From positions 1-45,171 of the forward strand of contig CDMY01000600.1 in NCBI GenBank assembly GCA_001179505.1: a stretch of DNA of 45,171 bases, given 5' to 3'. This document shows, piece by piece, positions 23,636 to 35,900 of this stretch. Source of the stretch: Vitrella brassicaformis. Taxonomy: Eukaryota; Sar; Vitrellaceae. The translations under genes and the position numbers were made by a program. The stretch's first letter is position 1. Each line of letters opens with the position of its first letter. Below the pieces are notes generated by a model. That model worked only from the letters and a program-made list of their open reading frames with translations. It searched no databases and was not told the origin of the DNA.

Positions 23636-23838
23636 GATTACGCCAATGCTGAGGAGATGCTGAAAGCAGTTGCATGCAAAAGCTCGCAAAAGAAATGGAG
23701 AAGGGGAGTCCTTAGCAGGAGCCGAGGGGGGAAGGACAAGGAGGGCGTCAAAATCGCTGGAGGATGATCCGCTGTTCATGCTTCTTTCAGCGGCGGAGGA
23801 TAGGTTAGGACGGCCGTGGCACCGCAAGTGGCACCGCG
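23636..23838. promoter_or_regulatory. Bidirectional promoter between Skp1-like gene and F-box-like gene
   Basis: About 200 bases separate divergent starts. AGCTCGCA at 23681-23688 lies about 45 bases upstream of the Skp1-like ATG. A minus-strand open frame continues upstream of 23635 through MNSGSSSSDFD, so a longer N-terminal extension cannot be excluded. Confidence 0.4.
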
Positions 23839-25176
23839 ATGGAAGCAGCAGGTGAAATGCACACAAACGGAGGGAAGGAGGAAGGCGTGCGGGCGTCTTT
23901 CATCCCAATGACTGTCTTATCCGTGTGGCAGGTGCGTGTGGTGGCAATGCTGGCGGTGGATCATCAGCGACTCGTCTGCCCGGCAGTGCCTCTGATGCTG
24001 CGAACCAGCAGGTCAGCGTCAGCCTTCACCAGTGGCATTTCGTTGCAGCGAAGTTGTGGTGGTGTGTTTGGTGCAGTCTGTGCGTCCTATGTGCTGTTGC
24101 AGGAAGGTGATTGCCATGTGCGGACTGAGTGAGTCGTGACGATGTCTGATTCGGTGCCCGACGACCTGTGGCGCAGGCGCATTCTGACGTCCCTTCTCGT
24201 CCATGAGACGGTCTGTGTCCGAGCGACCTGCCGGGCAAAAGCTGCTGTGGTGACCGCTGCTCTGCTGGTGGAGCGCATCGACGCCTCCCTCGCCCGCCAC
24301 TCACTCACCGGCCTCATCGACATCGACCGCACCGCCCCTCTCCCATTCACGTACGCGCTGCGGGCGGCCTATGTGCTGGAGCAGGACAGCAACGAGTGGC
24401 GTGGGATGGGACCGCTCATCCGGCTGGTCGCCATCTATCGGCTGACGCCTGCCAATGGGCTGCCCCTGGTGCTGTCGGCTCAGTGGCTGACAGCCCGCCT
24501 CCCCAGCAGGACGGCATTCCACCAGCTGCCATTGGCGATGGCGATCTATCGGCTGTTCGGCCACCTGCTCACAGACGTAGGGACCAGCCTGGCGCTGCAG
24601 CAAGCCGACGATAACGGGGCCTATCGGATCGGCAGTCAGTCGTTTCGTGTGGTGCCGTTGGGTGAGCTGCCGGCCGGCCATCCCTATGCTGAGGGCTACA
24701 AGCGGACCGACCCCGTCGTCCGATTCGGCCCCCTCTATCGCTCATTCTCGGCATTCCTGTTGTACGGGGTGCTCCGCTTGTGGCGCCATCAAGAGGGGGT
24801 GGGTCATAAGATGGTGCTGTAGGCCGACATCGGCCGCGGCGACCCTCGTTATGGCCGTCTGCTGACCGACGCCGTCACAGAGGATTCGGGCATCGCTGTC
24901 GACTCTCGCAATGACGGGTTCGATCTAAATGATGCTGCTGCGATTGACTATCGTCATGTGATAGTCAGCGGCTTCAGACCTGGTGAGACCGTGGCTGCCC
25001 ACATGTACGTATGGTTGGGCTCCATCCAGCTGTACACGACCGAGATATCAACTGCTGCTGGTCGGCCTGCATCACTCTCCGACCGCTACTCCGTATCGGT
25101 TGGTGCCGCCCGCCGTGTGCTGCGAGGATTCGGTCTCGAGAGTGACGTCGTCGACAGGGGGAGGGTGCTGGGGTGA
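23839..25176 (+). CDS. F-box-like protein, main frame interrupted by TAG
   Basis: Two small 5' exons, 23839-23851 (MEAA) and 23932-24011 (a Gly-rich segment ending SDAANQQ), match modules in the genes at 26137 and 28271. The main open frame starts at ATG 24142. Its beginning, VPDDLWRRRILTSLL followed by VCVRATCRAKAAVV, resembles an F-box. An upstream in-frame TGA at 24130 means the leader exons may be joined by an unrecognised splice or lie in the 5' UTR. The frame reads to a TAG at 24820-24822 and then continues, same frame and protein-like (VDSRNDGFDLNDAAAIDYRH, SGFRPGETVAAHMYVWLG), to a TGA at 25174. If a 24-nt intron from GTGGGT to that TAG is removed the frame is restored. Otherwise this is a truncated protein, a pseudogene or a readthrough product. 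A role as a ubiquitin-ligase adaptor is only suggested by the F-box-like start. Confidence 0.5.
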
Positions 25177-26136
25177 GGGGTGACGGCTTGATAGGTGGTC
25201 CGGTATGTTGACCGAGCAGAGTCGCATATTAGTGGCGGTGCAAGGCTGACTACATTTGAAAGCGTTGCGTGCCTGTTTGCAAGTATGGCATCAATCGATG
25301 AATGTCCCACTCGTTGCTATCGGACTCTTTGACTGGATGGCGTGTTCACCTGAATGAATGGATTCATGCCAATCACCGTCGACTCGTCATGAGAAGCCAC
25401 CGTGGATGAAACCTGAGTGTGTGTGCGGATGAGGAAGGCCTGTGTGTGAGCATGAGTGTGTGTGTTTGTGGTGGAAAGCTCATGCTCACAAAGGGATCGG
25501 TTTGTGTCTTGAGCTTCAAGACTTGACGCGCTCCTTGCGAGCTTGGCTTTGCGATGACTGGGCCGACAGGGCGAAGGTCCGGGAGGCCTCTGAGCCTCCC
25601 GCGCAGCAAAACGGGCCCCGAGAGCCTCCTTGCAATGCGATCGAGTGAGGATCGAATCGCTGATTTTCTCCGAAGTGGCAAATTCGTTTTCCGATTTTAT
25701 CGGCTCAATGCCTTGTCTGTACCGCCACACACATGCCAATGGCTCAACGGCGCCGAACAAAGCCAAAAAAGGCACAAAAGGATTCGGATTTTGAGCTTGC
25801 AAGCTCGCAGATTTTCCGGTCCTGCGACCTTTTTTAGCGCATTCTCCGGTCTCCTGGGCGTCGTGTGATCAGAGTCTGCCATTCTCGTGGCGCTTGGTTG
25901 TCATTTTGCAGTCCGTCTGGTGCCGGGGTCATCGCGGGGGAGAAAGGACTCATCTCAGGTGGGCGGACGTCGCCAATGGGATGAAGCGACACTGTCAGAT
26001 GCAGACGACAGTCAGCAGGCACATCCTGCCGTCTGGGTTTCCTGCAGGTCACCGCCTTTGACCACGGAGGTGTTGGGCGAAGGAGGACCATCCGGTGAAG
26101 GGTAGCCAAGAGCAATTGGATAGAGGGAGCGCCACG
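25177..26136 (+). promoter_or_regulatory. Upstream region with duplicated regulatory cassette
   Basis: No coding sequence is convincing here. The stretch 25637-25710 is nearly identical to the reverse complement of 42091-42160. TGCGAGCT lies at 25536-25543 and AGCTCGCA at 25802-25809. The part from about 25890 to 26100 (GGTTGTCATTT, then a GTCATCGC motif and ACTCATC) is recognisably similar to about 27990-28080, upstream of the next family gene. I interpret this as promoter and 5' leader DNA copied among genes. Confidence 0.5.
25637..25710 (+). repeat. Dispersed inverted repeat, copy 1
   Basis: This segment contains GCGATCGAGTGAGGATCGAA and GGCAAATTCGTTTTC. It matches the reverse complement of 42091-42160 with only a few differences over about 65 bases. 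Confidence 0.7.
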
Positions 26137-27617
26137 ATGCAAGCAGGTGAAACAAGAAAGACCGACTGAGCAGGCACTGTTCTCATCACGGTGATTTTCT
26201 TGTGTGTGCCGCAGGCGAGTCGGCGTCTGCGATCGGTGGTGGTGGAGGTTCATCTGCAGCGGATCAGACCTGCAGTGACGCTGACGGGCACAATCAGCAG
26301 GTCAGACTTAGCCATCACAGCTTCGCACACCACCGAGGCGCCACTTGCAGCAGACGCCCAGACCAGCAACATCCGTTTGTTTCGGAATATGACTCTGCAG
26401 GTGGCCTCAGAGAGCGTCGAGCGAGAGAACCAAGGGGAGAGAGATGGTCATGGTGAAGGTGATAGTGCGGCGGCTGCGGCTGATGGTGGTGGTGGGGAGG
26501 CCACCGCACAAGCAGATCCCAACGCAGAAGTCTCATCAGGTACAATGGACTAAGCATTGTGACGTACATCCATCTGGAGGTGTGTCTACACGTGGGTGCA
26601 GAGTGGTTGAGGGAGGGTCCCCCGGAGGAGCCCGGGCAGTGCGGCCAGGCCATGCGCCGTGAGCCGATGACGATTCAGCAGTTCCACAAGTGTGTGCTGG
26701 AGAGCCTCTTCACACAGACGCGGCACCGAATCCAGGTAAGTATACGCACAACACCGGATCCATCCATGTGCAGAGAGCACTCAGCTCCTTGTGTGCGGGT
26801 TGGCTGCAGTGGCGGGTCAAGCAAGGGGACGGCAGGCTGGTGCGGGAGATGGAGGGCATCGATCGATCAGGGCAACTCGATGTTCAAGTTGGCTGTCCAT
26901 CAGTGGTGAGTCCGTCACACAGGGCCACAGAACCACTGCAATGCGCGTTGTTTTGATTTGTCCTGTGTGCAGGATGACCTGCTGTCACTACGGCGGGTGC
27001 GCATGGACGGTCATCGTCCAGCACACAGACACAGCCGGCTACACGCACCAGAGCGTAAGGCGACAAACACACCATCGCCAACACACACTACTGCGTGAAT
27101 CTTATGTGTGTGTGTATGTGTTGAGTGCAGGAGTTTTCGCTGCCAGTGCCCAGCAGTGTGACCGCTGACCTGATGGAAGCCGCCGTGAAGGATCTGCAGA
27201 CCCTCGTAGACGTCGTCGTGTGCAAGACGTAAGCCGCCCGGCCTCACCGCACAGACGGTCCCACACGCACATCGTAACACGGTAACGTGTGTGCAGCTTC
27301 ATTCGCGAGAAGATCGCCGGCCGCAACCCTCCCAGACAAACGCAGCAGAGGGGCCGCGAGAAGGGCCAGAATGAGAAGGTGCCCCACTCCCCTCAGATGT
27401 ACTTCATCGCACACAAAGCCTCCGGACGATTCTCTGCATTAGTGAGGGTGGACGGCGGGAAAGAATAACTGGGGGGGGTGTCTGTCGCGAGTGAGCCTCT
27501 GTGCTTGTGTCCTGGTGTTGGTGTGTGCAGGCGCGTCTTCTGGAGCTGTGCAGCACGCACCGCCCACACAGGGACGAGCCGCTACACAAGAAACGCAAAA
27601 CTCAGAACACCGCATGA
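26137..27617 (+). CDS. Unrecognised multi-exon protein with shared 5' modules
   Basis: No family is recognised. Exon 1 (26137-26146, MQAG) and exon 2 (26215-26300, 86 nt, ESASAIGGGGGSSAADQ) have the same lengths and splice phases as the first two exons at 28271. Later exons include 26401-26539 (acidic and Ala/Gly-rich), 26602-26735 (EWLREGPPEEPGQC, MTIQQFHKCVLESLFTQTRH), 26810-26905, one after 26973, one starting EFSLPVPSSVTADLMEAAVK, one starting FIREKIAGRNPPRQ, and a last one, ARLLELCSTHRP to a TGA at 27615. The basic C-terminus (KKRKTQ) could be a nuclear signal. The junction before EFSLPVP cannot be made to fit both neighbours with canonical donors, so one exon border is unresolved. Confidence 0.5.
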
Positions 27618-27634
27618 GTGGCCGGCCATGGGTG

Positions 27635-27678
<44 letters not shown>

Positions 27679-28270
27679 TGGGCATGCAGTGGGCAGACCG
27701 ACACAGCGACACTTTTCGAATGCAATGTACGCACAAGAGTGAACGAGTTGGTCTGACATCTGTGGACATCGATTCATTGTCTTTCATATTCGACTGTCCG
27801 GGCCGACCAAAGTGGACGCCTGGACGCCCTGAGGGGCGCTCGCCCAGCCAACGTCGCCAAACGAACGCGAAAGCTCCCGATCGTGTGGCATTTTCAAGCT
27901 CGCAGCCCGTCCGTTCCTTCCCTTTCTCGCGACGTGCCGCGGCGTAGGGCTGATCCGTCTCGTATAGCTCCCCTGTGCATTGCGGTGACGTTTGGTTGTC
28001 ATTTCGCGAGGGCAGCTGCATTTCGGTGTGACGTGTGCTGCTGGAGTCATCGCCGGGGAGGCAGAACTCATCGCAGGTGGGATGAAGCGACGGCATGGGA
28101 TGCAGAGAAGCTCCCTCCGTTTGTTTGTGGCCGTACAGAGCACGTCGAGTCCCAAACACTGGCGTCGATGAAGGGATGACTGCCTTTGACGCCGAAGGAT
28201 GTCCACAGTGACTGACCGGTGTTGTGCGTGAAGCGCTCATCGTCGGAAGATAGAACAAACAAACACCACG
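27618..28270 (+). promoter_or_regulatory. Intergenic region and upstream cassette of next gene
   Basis: A CAGA microsatellite lies near the start (27637-27676). AGCTCGCA is at 27897-27904, about 370 bases upstream of the ATG at 28271; the gene at 26137 has it about 330 upstream. The stretch near 27990-28080 resembles 25890-26000. No gene is visible. Confidence 0.45.
27637..27676 (+). repeat. (CAGA)n microsatellite
   Basis: About ten units of GACA/CAGA lie just downstream of a stop codon. Confidence 0.85.
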
Positions 28271-29073
28271 ATGGAAGCAGGTGACGTGACACACACAAAC
28301 ACAAGGCAGCGAGCGGGAGGCGTCATCAACAGTGATTGTTCTCCGTGTGGCAGGTGAGTGTGACGCTGGTGGCAATGGTGGCGGTGGATCATCAGCGACT
28401 CATCTGCCCGGCAGTGTCACTGATGCTGCGAACCAGCAGGTCAGCGTCAGCCTTCACCAGCGGCATTTCGTTGCATCGACGTGTGTGAGGCTTCTGTGTG
28501 ATGCAGGCTGCCAGTTACAGTGACGTTCTCCATCGCATGCGCGAGCAGCTTGAGCTCATGCGAGACATCACCAGCACACTACACACTCAGGTATGCAGCC
28601 CTGGTCGCTTCCACAGGTCCCTGCCTCGTCTGTTGGCTGTCTTTCGTGTCAGTGCGTCGATCTGTCGGCGACACGAGAGGATGTGTCTGGGCGACTGGCT
28701 GAGCGGTTGATGCGCATTGAGTCGGACATTGCCCACATGAAACAGATGATCGAGAGCTCACAGGTGCGCATGTCGATGGATGCGGGATGTGAGTGCATTT
28801 TTGTGAGCTCGCGTGGTGTGCCTTTAGGTTCGTGTTGGCGAGGCGGTGGGTGTATCTCACTCGGTACTTGAAGAGGAAAGGGGAGAGAGACCGTCATTGA
28901 CGGCGGGCAATATCTTCCATGTGTGAGTGCAGCTACCTGCAGCCGTGAAGGAGGATGATTCCCCTGCTCCTGCGGCTGTTAGTGCTAGCAGTAGCACTGC
29001 TGCTGCTCGTGCCGGTAGTACGCAGCGACACAAGGATGAAACAGCGACCCGCCACATGCGCCAAGAGCCCCCC

Positions 29074-29120
<47 letters not shown>

Positions 29121-32100
29121 TGCAGGTGGTGTGTCAGAGGACTTTGAGCAAGGAGAGAGCAAAGGCCAGCAATAGCTGCAGGAGGTCAGTACATGCATAC
29201 ACCGACAGACATCGCACTCGGGACTCATTTCTCTCACTCCCCTGTGTCCGTCTGTGTGTCGGTCTGTGTGTGTGTGTTTGTGTGTGCCTGTCAGGGTGTC
29301 GGCCCGCGGTGTGTGGGCGTCCTGACGGCTGAGCCGCTGTGCGAGCGGACGATGTCATGCCCCTTCCTCGCCACCAAGAAGGCCTCTGTGCCGCCTCGCG
29401 AGATCGGGAAGGGGCCGGAGGACACGACGGGTGCCACTCACCGCAACATGCCCATCGCACCCCGTTCTCTCGACCAGGGCGCCAGCCACAGCAGAGGCCG
29501 CTCGTCATCCCTGCCGCCTCGAGTGGTGTCCCCGTCGCTGCATGATGATGCCTCACCATCTGGCCAGCGCAGCTCCGGAGGACAGGTGAAGCACGCCCAA
29601 CCCAATAGCAGCCCCTTGGTGGCAGCATGCAGTGTCCAATTCTTTCTCCCCCGGTCAAACAGGTTCGCATAGAGGATATCGAGGTTCTGCACCAGCTGCT
29701 TGTGCAGGTGGGGCGATGGATGGGAGGCAGCACCAACCAGACACACCACCGACACCGTGCATGGGTGTTGCTCATTCCCTCCTTTTGTGTGCTCCGTGCC
29801 TTCAGAACCACGCGATAGCTTGTATGGACGCCTCTCAGCTGCCCAACCAGGTCAGTCGGCGTCCCACAGCCACGGTGGTCGTCTACAAGTCAGGCTGCGG
29901 TGGATGTGTGAGTTATATGTGTGTTGATGCAGAGTCCCATGACGCTGCAGGACCACGCGTCGGTGAGAAGAGCCCTGCAGGCAGCGAAGGACGCCCTGTG
30001 GATGGGCTTCGGGAGCCTCCAGAACATCAGATACCAGGCAGGCACCTTGGCACGCACAACGACACACAGCGGCAGCACCGGCCATGTCGCAAAAGGCTCT
30101 GTTCTGTATGTGGTTTGCAGCACGACCCACAGCTGGAGGGCAACTTGTTCCATCTGCACAAGAGGGGCAGCATGTCAACTCGCAACGACGGACCGGTACA
30201 CAACAACTAACACACAGAGGAAAACATCGGCGTCGCGCCGCACTCCGTACCTGTCTGTCTGTATGTCGATCGATCACCAGGCGCAACTTCTGTTGACCCC
30301 TTTGGATCATGCCAACATCAGCAGCTTCTTCAGCCCCCGTGACCTCGGCCATCGCCTTCTCAGCAAAGGCGCCTTCTCACTCTCGTACGGCTGCTGCGAC
30401 CGCTTCGCCGTCGACTACGCCAAGTCGGCCACGAGGGCCATGTGGGAGCGGATGCCTACCGATGTGGCCCGCAACATGGGGCGCGGACTGGTCAACCTCA
30501 AGACGCTGGTGGTGCGCTACCCCGTTGACGCTCCGTCGTGGTGCTGCGAGGTCACTTACAATCCCCTGTGGTGCTCCCACGTGTGGGTGTCCATTGTCGA
30601 GGGCCACGTGGAGGGCCGGGAGGCAATGAAGAAGGAGAAGCGGCAGCGAGAGGCCAGCAGCAGGGGCGCTCCCACAGCCACAACCAATCAGCAAGCGTCC
30701 TTCCACGGCAAGGCCGACAAGGGGTCGCTCCACACCATCGTCTTCGAGGCGGTCCCCTTGTCAGAGTGCGACAGGGCAACTTCTGTCTCGAATGAATATT
30801 CGAGGCTGACGATACGTTTGTTGAATGAATATTCTTGGCCTCCACCCGCTTCTAGCTCCTCTAGTCGCACCCCCCGCCGCCGTTCCCTGCCACCGCCCAC
30901 CCCCATCACCCTCCCTGCGCTGACCACCATCACCGGCCTCCGCCCAGGTCAGGCCAACATCATCAGCGACAGAAGGTGGCGCACACCGGCACTCGAGCGG
31001 GCGCAGGGCTCCACCACCCAGCTCCCTCCCAATCCTCGCCCCTGGGACCGTGCTTCTCTGTCCTTCATCGGCACATCCAAGCGCCTCAAGCACATCGACA
31101 TGGAGACGAAAATGGGTGTGATGGTGGAGGTGCTGTCGAGGGTGTCGCCGCCGGCTGACGGGCAGCCAGGGGGGCTCGCCGCACTCGAGACCATCGCCAC
31201 GCTCGAGCTCGAGATCGGCCTCAGCAAGTCGGAGGCTGCTGTAGACAAACTTCGGGTAAGAAGGGATCACAACGGACGGGAAATGATGCCCGACACGCAA
31301 ATATCATCGGCGAATCTTTATGGCGTGTTTTCCTTCCCTTAGGGTCTGCTGGTGCGCCACAAGTGCCGATCGATCCGCTCTATCTTGATCTTGATCAATA
31401 TCGAGAAGAACGCTGTCGATTCCCGTGAGCTCTTCGCCTTCCTGTCGGCAGTCGATCGCCTGCAGGAAGCACTCGGCACCCACACAGACATCTCCATCCT
31501 CACGCCATACCTGCGAGATAGAGGGCTGCGCGTCGGTTTCCACCTCCCCGCCATAGTGCCTGCCACCTCCTACCGTCTCTTCACCTTCACATTCAACATG
31601 ATCGCCGGCCAGGCCGCGACCGTCGAGTGGCGTGTCGACGCATCTCGTCAGGAGGAGCTTCGCAGCCCCCCTCAGGCCGAGACAGACCTCTTCCACACTC
31701 TGCGCTTCCCCTCGGCCAAAAAGGTGGACGTCTCGGTCGACAATCTGGGGGCCCTCGCCAGCCGCCCGCTGCCCACCCTCTCCGCTCTCGCTGCTCTCCC
31801 AGCTGACGCATTCCCCGCAGCCTCAAAGCTTGCGATTGTGGACGGTCGGCTGTGTGAGCCCGGTGGTGTGCTGGCACAGAAAATGCCCAAGATCGCGAGC
31901 GTGACGGTCGGCCCATCAAATTCATCGGGTGCGGTGATGGCCGCCGACCTTCTGGGGCTGCTCCGACGGGCCGGGGGTGGCAAGACGCTACGTGTGGACA
32001 TCGGTGGAGTATTGGGCGGATTGGGTGGGGCCGGTGTAAGGTGGGATGAGGACTAGCTGCCGGAGGTCTCGTCACTGAAGTTCGAAATGATCGGTGGGTG

Positions 32101-32466
32101 GGAAGCAACACTGGAGGGAGGGAGGGAGGGAGGACAGACAATGCTGCACACATGGTGGTGGTGCATGTGTGTCTATGTGCAGTACCTCATGGTGATGTGG
32201 GTGTGGAGGTGATGTCGTGCGTCGAGCCACTGCTCCAGCTGCGGGGCATGCAGGAGCTGACGGTTTTCCCGCGGTTTCGGGAGGGTGCTGATAGAGAGGC
32301 CGTGCGAAGGGCGATTGAGGAGGAGTGCCGCAGACGGTTCCCTCCTGGCGGCACGCACGGCCTCGGCATCACCTTTGCGGGCCCCTCGTGGAGAGGTGGT
32401 TTCATCTTCAGGGTCCGCCGGCACGGCGCCCAGAAGGTCAGACATCATGCGCCGTCAGCATCCTGA
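28271..32466 (+). CDS. Mosaic coiled-coil plus F-box-like repeat protein, with in-frame TAG
   Basis: Exons I can phase: 28271-28280 (MEAG), 28354-28439, 28507-28590, 28653-28763 (coiled coil, LAERLMRIESDIAHMKQMIE), 28828-28863, 28933-29014, 29126-29184, one starting GVGPRCVGVLTAEPLCERTM, small exons, 29933-30037, 30121 onward, 30281-31255, 31343-32033 and 32183-32466 (TGA). The N-terminal half is paralogous to the minus-strand gene at 42698-45171. The 30281 exon opens with an F-box-like motif, NISSFFSPRDLGHRLLSKG, and continues into a repeat region homologous to the Skp1-domain gene at 20182. In the 29126 exon the paralogue reads KGQQQLQE, while this gene has CAA-TAG-CTG at 29170-29178, so the N-terminal half may be broken. 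The intron after 30037 begins GC. It is probably an adaptor-type protein; the substrate is unknown. Confidence 0.55.
29072..29122 (+). repeat. (CT)n(TG)n tract before a splice acceptor
   Basis: About 17 bases of CT repeat are followed by about 30 of TG repeat, ending at the CAG acceptor of the 29126 exon. It probably serves as an extended polypyrimidine tract. The donor is most likely GTAGTA at 29015. Confidence 0.75.
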
Positions 32467-32900
32467 TGGTCATACATGGCCAACAGGGATGGTTGATGCA
32501 CGGTGGTGATGTGACGTCATCGACAGAGGGACGGTGGTGATGTGGGGGTGAGGGACAGGTTGGTGTGTTTGTAGTGGGAGGGGGGCTGACTGTGTTGGTC
32601 GGGCGAAGTGGCTGAAAGCATTCTTTCACGAAATGGACCTATCGACGCACACATTACTCGTGTGACTGGCTGCGGAGGTCCGTAGCAGCCCCTCTTGCAC
32701 GCTAAGTGACGCCAATCGCGCTTTTGCTCTTGAGTCTGTTGATCTACATCCATGTGCTGACAGACGGTCTGCCATGGACTGTTACTTGCTTCGTCTTATC
32801 AAGATGTCTGTCTTGTCACGCAGCACGACAACAATGCAGAATCACGGCACATCACACTATCCAGCGCTCTAACCGACAACAACATCTACACTTCTCACGC
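32467..32900. other. Convergent intergenic region
   Basis: It lies between the stop codons of two converging genes. I see no coding sequence or repeat of note. Confidence 0.4.
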
Positions 32901-35900
32901 TCATTCCATCATGGGACTCGCCGAGGCACTTGCACTGCCCGGCTGCCCCTGACCCAGCCGCCTCACCGCACCTGTCAGCGTCTGCAGGAACCCCCCGCCC
33001 AGCTGCTGTGAGGTCGGCGGTCTCCTCAGCGCCGCCTCAGCCTCCTCATTCAGACCCAGCTGTGAGAACCACTTAGCCTGGGCCTCTGGGTCACGCAGGC
33101 GGGGGATGAGCTTCACAGCCGCATCGACGGCACGCACGCGGACACAGGCGGCAATGAAGGGGTCATAGCCGATGGGCGAGGTGCGCAGCTGGGCGAAGGT
33201 CAGCAGCTCGTCGATGTTGCCGCTGAAGGAAGACACCACACAGGAGATGTGTGCAATCCTTGTTGGTATCGTATCGCCGAGCACATACCTGTCGGCGAGT
33301 GCGTCGATCTTGACCCTCCAGTATCGCTTGTCTGGCACCTTGAAGTGCTGACGCAGATGGTCGGCCTCAGTCATCTCACCCCTGCGTAGACAAACAACAC
33401 AGCATGATGAATACTGTGTGTGTGTCTTTGGCATGTCGGTTGCATCACCTGAGTATGAGTTGCCTGAGCGTGGCCACCAGGGGCAGCCCCACGAACCGGG
33501 GCGGCCCTCCCCTCCACCCCTGTGTGTGTGCCTTGAGCTCCAGGTCGCGCTGCTGCCCCAGCAGGTCCAGCTGGTCCATCGTCGCCTCAAAGGCAAACTT
33601 GGACGCATGCTCACTCGGACCTGCACACATACGCGCACAGACAGAAGACGCATCACGCGTCGATTGTTGGGTCTCTGTTGTTGACGAGCCCACCTTTGGC
33701 TGACGAGTGTGTGGCTGGGTTGAAGAACTGTGCGGCGAGGGTGAGCCACGGCTTGCGCTGCTCCCAGTCGGCCTTCTGCAGGGCCAGGGTGAGGCTCACC
33801 ACACCGCCCTGCATGTAGCTGCCGCGCTTGTCGTAGTAACGCTGCAGCTGAACACATACGACAACAACGGGAGGTTTGTGTTTGCACGAAGGTTGCCCCT
33901 GTCGTGTGTTGTGTGTTTTGTACCTCTTCCCATTTCTGCGTCCGCTTGCACATGGCGACAAAGAGGTCGGCAGCCGCTGGCCGGTCCTTGATGGCCTCCA
34001 GCAAAGCGCCAAGACCACTGTCCATACTGACAAACAGAGACGCGGGGACACATTTACATGGCGCCGTGTCGCTCTCGCGTTTCTTTTTTGTTCCCTACGC
34101 GTCATCTCTGCGCCGTGTTGTCGACCCAGGTGCCTGTGCTGCGGTGTGTGTGAGCGGTGGGTGTGTGGGAATAGGTGTGGGTCTCATCCATCCGCTGGTC
34201 AGGGCCGCCAGACACTCGAGGATCAGGTCGGGGTCGCCACTCGCCACCGCCTTGTCAGTCGCGAGCCGCGTCTCGGCCAGCTTCAGCAACATGCGCACCT
34301 GAGCCTGATGGACAGATGGAGATAGACAGGTTGCCGTCTGTATGTGGGTCTTCCGGTTCTTGTCTCACTTGGCTCTTGATTTCATGCTCGAGCAGCATAC
34401 ATGCCAGGTTTGGACGGGCTGCATTTGCGGCCACACTCGCCACCTGTGAGCAACGGACAGGCAGGCAGACAATGTCTGTGTGTTTGAAACGAGAAACGAT
34501 CTCTGCTGACCGCCGAGTACGAGATGTTGGGGCATCCGTGGAAGCGCCTGACGATTTCCTTACACAGCTGGTCGTCCGTCAGCTCCAGAGTGTGCCGGAT
34601 CTTCTCGGTCGCCCAGTGCAGCAACACCTTGGACGCCGGCAGACCGACGTACTCACACAGACGATACGCCAACAGGTGATAACGCCGCCTGCACACACAG
34701 AAACATAGCACGCTTTGCTGCGTCTGCCAGCGCTGTTTTCTGCTCACTTGGCGAGTCTGTCGATGAGGTTGGCGATTCCGAGTTTCTGCAGCTGTGCCAC
34801 TGTGATGGGTATCTCGTATGGCGGTCCCCTGACGGCCAGACACACCCTGATGTTGCGGCACGCCTCGACAAAGGGCACTGGGTCGGGGGGGGTGTCCAGG
34901 AAATGACGACCGAACACCGCCGCCCTGATGACACGCACCACCGGCAACAAGGGATCTAAAAAGTGAATCAAGATCTAGATACGTCACGTGGTTGCGCACC
35001 TAAGCAGCTGTCTGATCTGTTCAGGGTTTGGTTCATGTGCTGCGGCCTCAATGCACGCGGTGGTCGCCTCGCCGAGTTCCTCCTTGATGGCCCTAAGGGA
35101 CTCGTCTGCGGCCACGTCGCCGGCCTCGTACTTCTCCAGAGCATACGTCAACATGGCCGGCGCCTCGCAGCTCCCAATGCTGAACAGGTCATGCACACAC
35201 AGGCATAGAAAGGAGCACCGTGTCTGTGGGTGGACTGCCTCGTACGTGTCATCCTTGCCTGAATATGGCTTCCGTGGAAGGGTGCACTCGGTGGAGCATC
35301 TCGCTCTTGTCGGCTGTGAGGATGCGGACGCCGTCGAGTTCGCTGACGAGGCACACAGACGTGTCGTAGGCATAAGGCAGCCAGTCGTTCTTGGGACCAC
35401 CCAGGAACACCATGTGCTGACAGAAAGAGCCACCAGTGCATTGCCTGCACCGACCATTGCGGGTGCATCGTGTGTTCCGGTGTACTTGTGAGCCGCCCGA
35501 GGGTGTGGGTGTGACGAGGTGGAGGGCTATACAGTCGTCGCCGCACCACACCTGACACACAGACAGCAAACGGGGCTGGCTGTTGATCTTCTGGAGCGTT
35601 CATTCTCTGTTACCCTACCATTTGTTTGGGCTTCTTGCGCACATCCAGAGTGGCGACGTCCAGCGGCCTCGTCAAGTTGTGCGACGACAACACCTTGAAG
35701 ATGCTGACACACATACGCAACACACACCCGTATCCTCCCCCTCCAGCTGCGTTGTCATTGTCTGGTGCTGCTCCTGACCCTGTCCTCGATAGACAAGCCA
35801 CCAGTCGGTGGCTCCGAGAGACGGCCAGCGCGCAGAAAGGACCATCCTCCAACCTAACAATATATACAAGGAGACCCCACAGGTGATACATGCCGAGCAA

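Noticed and set aside
28927-29175. Reading (CT)n(TG)n as protein (Leu-Ser and Cys-Val runs) in one continuous exon
   Set aside because: A phase-compatible donor (GTAGTA at 29015) and the CAG at 29123-29125 make it an intron, and the minus-strand paralogue also shows repeat sequence here.
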